This document shows positions 60,167-64,000 of a stretch of DNA of 64,000 nt, in pieces. The position numbers were made by a program, and so were the translations under genes. Origin of the DNA: an uncultured Flavobacteriaceae bacterium (GTDB lineage: Bacteria; Bacteroidota; Bacteroidia; Flavobacteriales; Flavobacteriaceae); contig CANLWN010000001.1 of assembly GCA_947494825.1 (NCBI GenBank), positions 806,001-870,000 of the forward strand, written 5' to 3'. The notes beneath the pieces are model-generated. The model was not told the origin of the DNA, searched no databases, and saw only the letters and a program-made list of their open reading frames with translations. The stretch's first letter is position 1. Each line of letters starts with the position of its first letter.

Positions 60167-61085
60167 CGGCTTCCTGGGCTAAAAAAACATCCTTGGACTG
60201 TACTTTTCCGGTCAGGCGCTCGCGCCATTGTTTCCAACCGTATTTTTTGGAAAAGATAAAGAGAAGCAGCGGATAAATGATCAGTACGGGAACAAAAATA
60301 TCCCATCCCAAGGTGGGTGTGGATACATCCTTGTAGATCGAATTGGTCTGGAACGCCGTCCAGTCTGCAGTCAATAACAGGGCCGCGGTAAGGTTGTTGG
60401 CCGCGTGGAAGCCCAGGGCCAGTTCCAGGCCCTCGTCCATAAGTGTGATAATGCCCAAAAAGAAACCCGTACCAATATAATAGACCATAATGCCATAGCC
60501 CAATTTTTCCACTTCCGGATTGCCCAGATGCATTAGGCCAAACAGGACCGAAGTGATTACCAAGGGCACCCATCGGTTCTTGGCCATCAGGCCAATACCC
60601 TGCATCATATAACCGCGGAACATGTATTCCTCAAAACTGGTCTGCAATGGGATCAACAGAATACCTATAAGGGCCAGGCTTAGGAAAGGCCCTAATTTAA
60701 AATTCAGCACATAGTCGTCCGGTGAAAGGAAAATATCTACCATAATCAAGGCAATGGTAACAAGGCTCCAGAGCGAAAAGGCATATAGGATGCGTTTCCA
60801 GTCGATTTTTTTCCGCGAGGTGGTGAGCGAGGTTATGGATTGCGCATGGATCAGTTTTACCCAGCCCAAGACCACGACCAGCCCTACGGCCAATGGTGCC
60901 AACAGGATGACCAGCACAGTATTGGATCCCAATTGCTCTATGAGTCCCTGCATCATTTCATCTACCCCGACAGGGGAATAGAGCATGGACACATAATTGA
61001 ACACCATAAATGCAATAAACCCCAGCGGGAGTATGAGATATTTCCAGAGGCCTATGGTGCCCCTATACCCTTGTTCTACGTACAT
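60150..61085 (-). CDS. CPBP-family intramembrane metalloprotease
   Basis: The protein has about 311 residues and starts at ATG 61085 (MYVEQGYRGTIGLWKYLILP). The frame from 61112 adds nine residues and would overlap menC more. It is polytopic with the CPBP (Abi/Rce1) motifs: EEYMFRGYM (EExxxR) near residue 180, and the HxxxB/H-type FGLMHLGN plus a later FHAANN. It cleaves within membranes. Its place between menC and menE is conserved in related bacteria, but a role in menaquinone synthesis is not implied by the family. Confidence 0.8.
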   Translation of the reverse strand: MYVEQGYRGTIGLWKYLILPLGFIAFMVFNYVSMLYSPVGVDEMMQGLIEQLGSNTVLVILLAPLAVGLVVVLGWVKLIHAQSITSLTTSRKKIDWKRILYAFSLWSLVTIALIMVDIFLSPDDYVLNFKLGPFLSLALIGILLIPLQTSFEEYMFRGYMMQGIGLMAKNRWVPLVITSVLFGLMHLGNPEVEKLGYGIMVYYIGTGFFLGIITLMDEGLELALGFHAANNLTAALLLTADWTAFQTNSIYKDVSTPTLGWDIFVPVLIIYPLLLFIFSKKYGWKQWRERLTGKVQSKDVFLAQEADASSL

Positions 61086-62128
61086 AAGTTTTGTATTAAA
61101 TTGATTTTCCACTCGTTCGTTTTTTTATAAAACAGTTTCCCGTTCTCCACCGCCAAAGGGCTGTCAAAATTATTGGTGAACAGGTCGCCGGTCCCCAGGC
61201 CCTGAGGCAAGGCATTCTGCAGGGTATGGGTCCACTGTGCTATGGCATTCAATCCTATATTGCTTTCCAACGCACTGGTGATCCACCAACCGATACTATA
61301 TTGCTCACATAAACGGATCCATTCCTCACTGCCCCTAAACCCACCAATTAGGCTGGGCTTTACTATAATATATTGCGGCCGTATGGTTTGTAGCAATTCT
61401 ACCTTTTTCGTTACATCTATGACCCCGATTAATTCCTCGTCCAAAGCAATCGGTATGGGTGTGTTTGCACACAACTGCGCCATCTCCCTATGATTTCCCT
61501 GGCGTATGGGCTGTTCAATGGAATGCAGCTCGTATTCGGAAAGTGCTTGGAGCTTGTCCGGAGCCTCTTGGGGCGCAAAGGCACCATTGGCATCTACCCG
61601 AAGCGTTACCTTCTCTTTGGAATACTGCTTTCTTATGGACGCAAGTACTTCGAGTTCCTGATCAAAATCGAGCGCACCGATCTTCATTTTGATACAGTCA
61701 AAACCGGCTTCCAATTTTTGTTGGATCTGTTCCTGCATAAAACCGATATCGCCCATCCATATAAGTCCGTTAATGGGGATAGGGCTTTCCTTTTGGGTAA
61801 AATGGGACGGAAAAAGTTCAAAAGGATCTTCGGAAGCTAGCGATATAAAGGCCTGCTCCAACCCGAACTGGATGCTCGGAAATTCGGTCAGCGCCGTCCA
61901 GAGGGCATCCTTTCCCAAATGAATATTCTGGCAGGTCCATCGCAGCTTTTCCTCGTAACGAGGTACATCATCGCTACTGAGTCCCCTAAAGATCCCGCAT
62001 TCGCCTATGCCCCATTTGCCATCCGTTTCCAACATCAAAAACCAGGTTTCCTTTTGGGTCATACGCCCACGGGAGGTTCCGGCCGGACGTTTAAAATCGA
62101 GAACATATTTTTTGTAGGATGCCTGCAT
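61076..62128 (-). CDS. menC: o-Succinylbenzoate synthase (MenC)
   Basis: The 350-residue enolase-superfamily enzyme has the catalytic Lys in CIKMKIGALDFDQELE near residue 144, the metal ligand Asp in RVDANGAF near 174, Glu in HSIEQPI and Asp in ALDEELI. It dehydrates SHCHC to o-succinylbenzoate. It is the first gene of menC-CPBP-menE on the minus strand; the divergent SDR gene begins 49 bases upstream. A plain dipeptide epimerase is unlikely given the genetic context. Confidence 0.85.
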   Translation of the reverse strand: MQASYKKYVLDFKRPAGTSRGRMTQKETWFLMLETDGKWGIGECGIFRGLSSDDVPRYEEKLRWTCQNIHLGKDALWTALTEFPSIQFGLEQAFISLASEDPFELFPSHFTQKESPIPINGLIWMGDIGFMQEQIQQKLEAGFDCIKMKIGALDFDQELEVLASIRKQYSKEKVTLRVDANGAFAPQEAPDKLQALSEYELHSIEQPIRQGNHREMAQLCANTPIPIALDEELIGVIDVTKKVELLQTIRPQYIIVKPSLIGGFRGSEEWIRLCEQYSIGWWITSALESNIGLNAIAQWTHTLQNALPQGLGTGDLFTNNFDSPLAVENGKLFYKKTNEWKINLIQNLCT

Positions 62129-62176
62129 ACCGATGAATCCAAATTTAACTATATTTTAGCGGATAAAATCAAAGAA

Positions 62177-62971
62177 ATGGAAAGGATTGATGGGAAAGTA
62201 GTATGGGTAACCGGGGCTTCCTCCGGAATTGGGGAAGGCCTGGCCCGTGAGTTGGGCAAAAAAGGGTGCAAGCTGATTCTCTCCTCCAGGAAGGAGGAAC
62301 AGCTACAGCTAGTAGCTACACAATGTGGCCCTACCGAAAATGTAAAAACGCTGCCCTTGGACTTGGCAGATTTTGATGCCCTGCCCCAAAAGGTAACTCA
62401 GACCTTAGGTTTTTTTGGTCGAATCGATATCCTGATCAATAACGCAGGGGTAAGTCAGCGTTCCCTGATTCTAGATACGGATTTTGAGGTCTATAAAAGG
62501 CTTATGGACATCAATTATTTGGGCACCGTAGCACTTTCCAAGGCCTTGCTCCCCTATTTTATACAACGGCAAAAAGGGCATTATGTAACGGTGACCAGCT
62601 TAATGGGGAAATTCGGTTCGCCCTACCGGTCGGGTTATTGTGGGGCCAAACACGCGCTGCACGGTTTTTTTGATGTGCTTCGCATGGAACACGAAAAGGA
62701 CGGCATTGCCATTACGCTGGTATGCCCGGGATTTGTGCAGACCAATGTGGCCAAGAACGCGCTTACCGCCGATGGCAGCCCTCAAGAAAGCGATGATACC
62801 GCCACACAGCAAGGCTTGCCCGTAGCTGTCTTTGCAAACAGAATGATCAAGGCCGTGGAACGCAAAAAATATGAGGCCTATATTGGGCGCGGCGAGGTAA
62901 AGGGCATCTATTTAAAGCGTTTTTTTCCGAAAATGCTTCATAAGGTAGTACTAAAAAGTATCGTGAAATGA
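62177..62971 (+). CDS. Short-chain dehydrogenase/reductase, DHRS7-like
   Basis: The 264-residue protein starts at ATG 62177; the frame extends upstream but overlaps menC's 5' end and has no family similarity. It has TGASSGIGEG, NNAGVSQR, the catalytic Ser near residue 139 and YCGAK (Tyr-x-x-x-Lys). The phrase VCPGFVQTNVAKNAL and a C-terminal hydrophobic/basic end resemble the DHRS7/SDR family that acts on hydrophobic substrates. Its promoter is a weak TATATTTT. It ends ten bases from the convergent kinase gene. The third enzyme of sulfonolipid synthesis is also an SDR, but nothing links this one to that role. Confidence 0.85.
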   Translation: MERIDGKVVWVTGASSGIGEGLARELGKKGCKLILSSRKEEQLQLVATQCGPTENVKTLPLDLADFDALPQKVTQTLGFFGRIDILINNAGVSQRSLILDTDFEVYKRLMDINYLGTVALSKALLPYFIQRQKGHYVTVTSLMGKFGSPYRSGYCGAKHALHGFFDVLRMEHEKDGIAITLVCPGFVQTNVAKNALTADGSPQESDDTATQQGLPVAVFANRMIKAVERKKYEAYIGRGEVKGIYLKRFFPKMLHKVVLKSIVK

Positions 62972-62981
62972 GCGTATCCTG

Positions 62982-64000
62982 CTAATTGAAATTGAACCAA
63001 AAACGGACACCTTCGGCCGTTTTGTCAATGTTCAACATGGACTGTAGTTGGTTCACCAAACGGTTCATTAGGCGAATTCCCATAGAGGAATTGGTCCGTT
63101 CATCAGTATCCTCGGGAAGTCCCACCCCATTGTCGGTATATTCAAAGAAGCCCTGTTCCCCGTTTTTTCTAAGGTGGATGTAGATCTTTCCGTTCTCATC
63201 ATCTTCGGGAAAGGCATACTTAAAGGAGTTGGAGACCAACTCGTTCAGGATCAGCCCGAAAGGAATGGCCCGATCAATGTCCAGTTCTACCCCTTCGGCG
63301 TCAATGGTGATATTGATGTTGTGTCCGCCTTTTTTGAATACGGACTGTACGCTGTTGACCAAACTCTCTATATAGCCCTGCATTTCTATGACGGACAAGT
63401 CGTCGTGCTGATATAATTTTTGATGGATCAGGGCCATGGCCTTTACGCGGCTCTTGCCTTCCTCCAAAGCCTCTATAGCGGCCTTGCTCCGGGTGTTCTT
63501 GGTCTGTAGGCTCAGCAGACTGGATACCATTTGCAGGTTGTTCTTTACCCGGTGGTGGATTTCCTTGAGCAGCGAATCCTTTTCCACGAGCGAGTTCTCA
63601 ATGATGTGCTTCTGCTCGGCGATCAGGCGTTGGTTCTTTATACTTTTGAGATAGGCATAGACCAGACCTGCAAAGCCCAGGAGTGTAAAAATCAAGGAAA
63701 TGAAGACCAGGTTGATCCGTTCGTCCTTCGCTTGCATTTCGCTGCGCGCCCGTTCCATTTCCAACTTCTGTTCGTCGATCTTCTTCCTGGAGTTGGCCAG
63801 ATCATATTCGGCCACCACCTGTAGCTGTTGTTTTTTAAGGGAGGTGTCATTGGTATCAATGGAATCCCTTATCCGAATGTTCTTTTTTAAATAAAAGGTT
63901 GAGTTCCTAAAGTCCTCAACTCTGTCATAGTAGGCGGCAAACAGCCTGTTCCTTTTTAGGACATGTTCCGTTTTACTCAGGTTGAGGTCGGTATTCAGGT
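62982..64000 (-). CDS. Sensor histidine kinase (HisKA_2 type), 5' end cut by window
   Basis: The coding frame is open to the window end at 64000, so the N-terminus is missing; the apparent start at 63818 is a GTG inside the gene. The visible part has helical sequence upstream (residues read from 63998 on, LNTDLNLSKTEHVLKRNR) that looks like TPR-like helices. A transmembrane segment follows (VFISLIFTLLGFAGLVYAYL), then a HisKA_2 H-box EIHHRVKNNLQMVSSLL with the phosphorylatable His. The ATPase domain has PFGLILNELVSNSFKYAF (N-box) and DNGVGLPEDT. It is probably one half of a two-component system whose regulator lies beyond the window. Confidence 0.85.
   Translation of the reverse strand, partial: LNTDLNLSKTEHVLKRNRLFAAYYDRVEDFRNSTFYLKKNIRIRDSIDTNDTSLKKQQLQVVAEYDLANSRKKIDEQKLEMERARSEMQAKDERINLVFISLIFTLLGFAGLVYAYLKSIKNQRLIAEQKHIIENSLVEKDSLLKEIHHRVKNNLQMVSSLLSLQTKNTRSKAAIEALEEGKSRVKAMALIHQKLYQHDDLSVIEMQGYIESLVNSVQSVFKKGGHNINITIDAEGVELDIDRAIPFGLILNELVSNSFKYAFPEDDENGKIYIHLRKNGEQGFFEYTDNGVGLPEDTDERTNSSMGIRLMNRLVNQLQSMLNIDKTAEGVRFWFNFN

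Noticed and set aside
62177..62971. Third enzyme of sulfonolipid synthesis
   Set aside because: It is an SDR but 28 kb away, next to men genes, and of DHRS7 type; nothing connects it with the pair at 31-34 kb.

Overview
The window looks like a chromosomal segment of a marine-type Flavobacteriaceae (Bacteroidota). The signs are: several start-proximal boxes matching the Bacteroidota promoter element TAnnTTTG; few Shine-Dalgarno sequences; family-typical genes (DUF4834, YfhO, BatA, a CAL67264-like small membrane protein, CarboxypepD_reg/Plug proteins, EttA, menaquinone genes); an endonuclease III without its Fe-S cysteines; and prfB with a programmed frameshift. I see no rRNA, tRNA, CRISPR array, phage or transposase. 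The genes at both ends run off the window.

Layout. 1-6.8 kb: a partial membrane protein, an SGNH hydrolase, a membrane-tethered regulator divergent from a secreted LamG-like protein, a beta-propeller protein, an orphan PhnD-like lipoprotein and a GT2 glycosyltransferase. 6.9-11.1 kb: a tight operon of BatA-like protein, dihydroorotase homologue lacking its metal ligands, small membrane protein and esterase. 11-15.2 kb: housekeeping genes (MBL hydrolase, Bcp, Nth). 15.2-17.2 kb: two tandem copies of a cassette made of an ECF-type sigma factor, an exact 70-base spacer, a 47-residue protein and a terminator. 17.4-21.6 kb: uvrA and an extremely arginine-rich exported protein behind a sigma-54-like promoter. 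21.7-28.1 kb: a minus-strand envelope block (DUF4834, YfhO, GT4, flippase, AraC-GyrI regulator). 28.2-30.5 kb: an outer-membrane protein with a lysine tail and a GNAT-like protein.

30.5-31.4 kb is a 0.9-kb gene-free patch between convergent genes. It holds heptamer repeats, a MITE-like palindrome, stacked hairpins and a nine-unit, exactly 22-bp tandem array of dyads. Next come a probable sulfonolipid pair (alpha-oxoamine synthase and cysteine-synthase-like enzyme), a prolyl oligopeptidase, ybaB, threonine aldolase, a HEXXH protease, prfB, an ArsC-like protein, a polylysine-tailed secreted protein, fumC, an MBL lipoprotein, ettA, an oxidoreductase and an acyl-CoA carboxylase beta subunit. A second, sequence-unrelated 22-bp array lies at 51.0 kb, again between convergent genes. 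51.2-57.1 kb carries three exported proteins with SusC-type plug modules but no beta-barrel, one fused to a vWA domain, plus an M24 peptidase. The window ends with an RibD-like reductase, an AT-rich unknown gene, a cREC protein, menC-CPBP-menE, a short-chain dehydrogenase and a partial histidine kinase.

The strongest candidates for something undescribed are (i) the duplicated sigma/47-residue cassette, whose non-coding hairpins are conserved in position between the copies, and (ii) the 22-bp-period dyad arrays between convergent genes. All assignments come from reading the sequence and from family knowledge; no database search was run.
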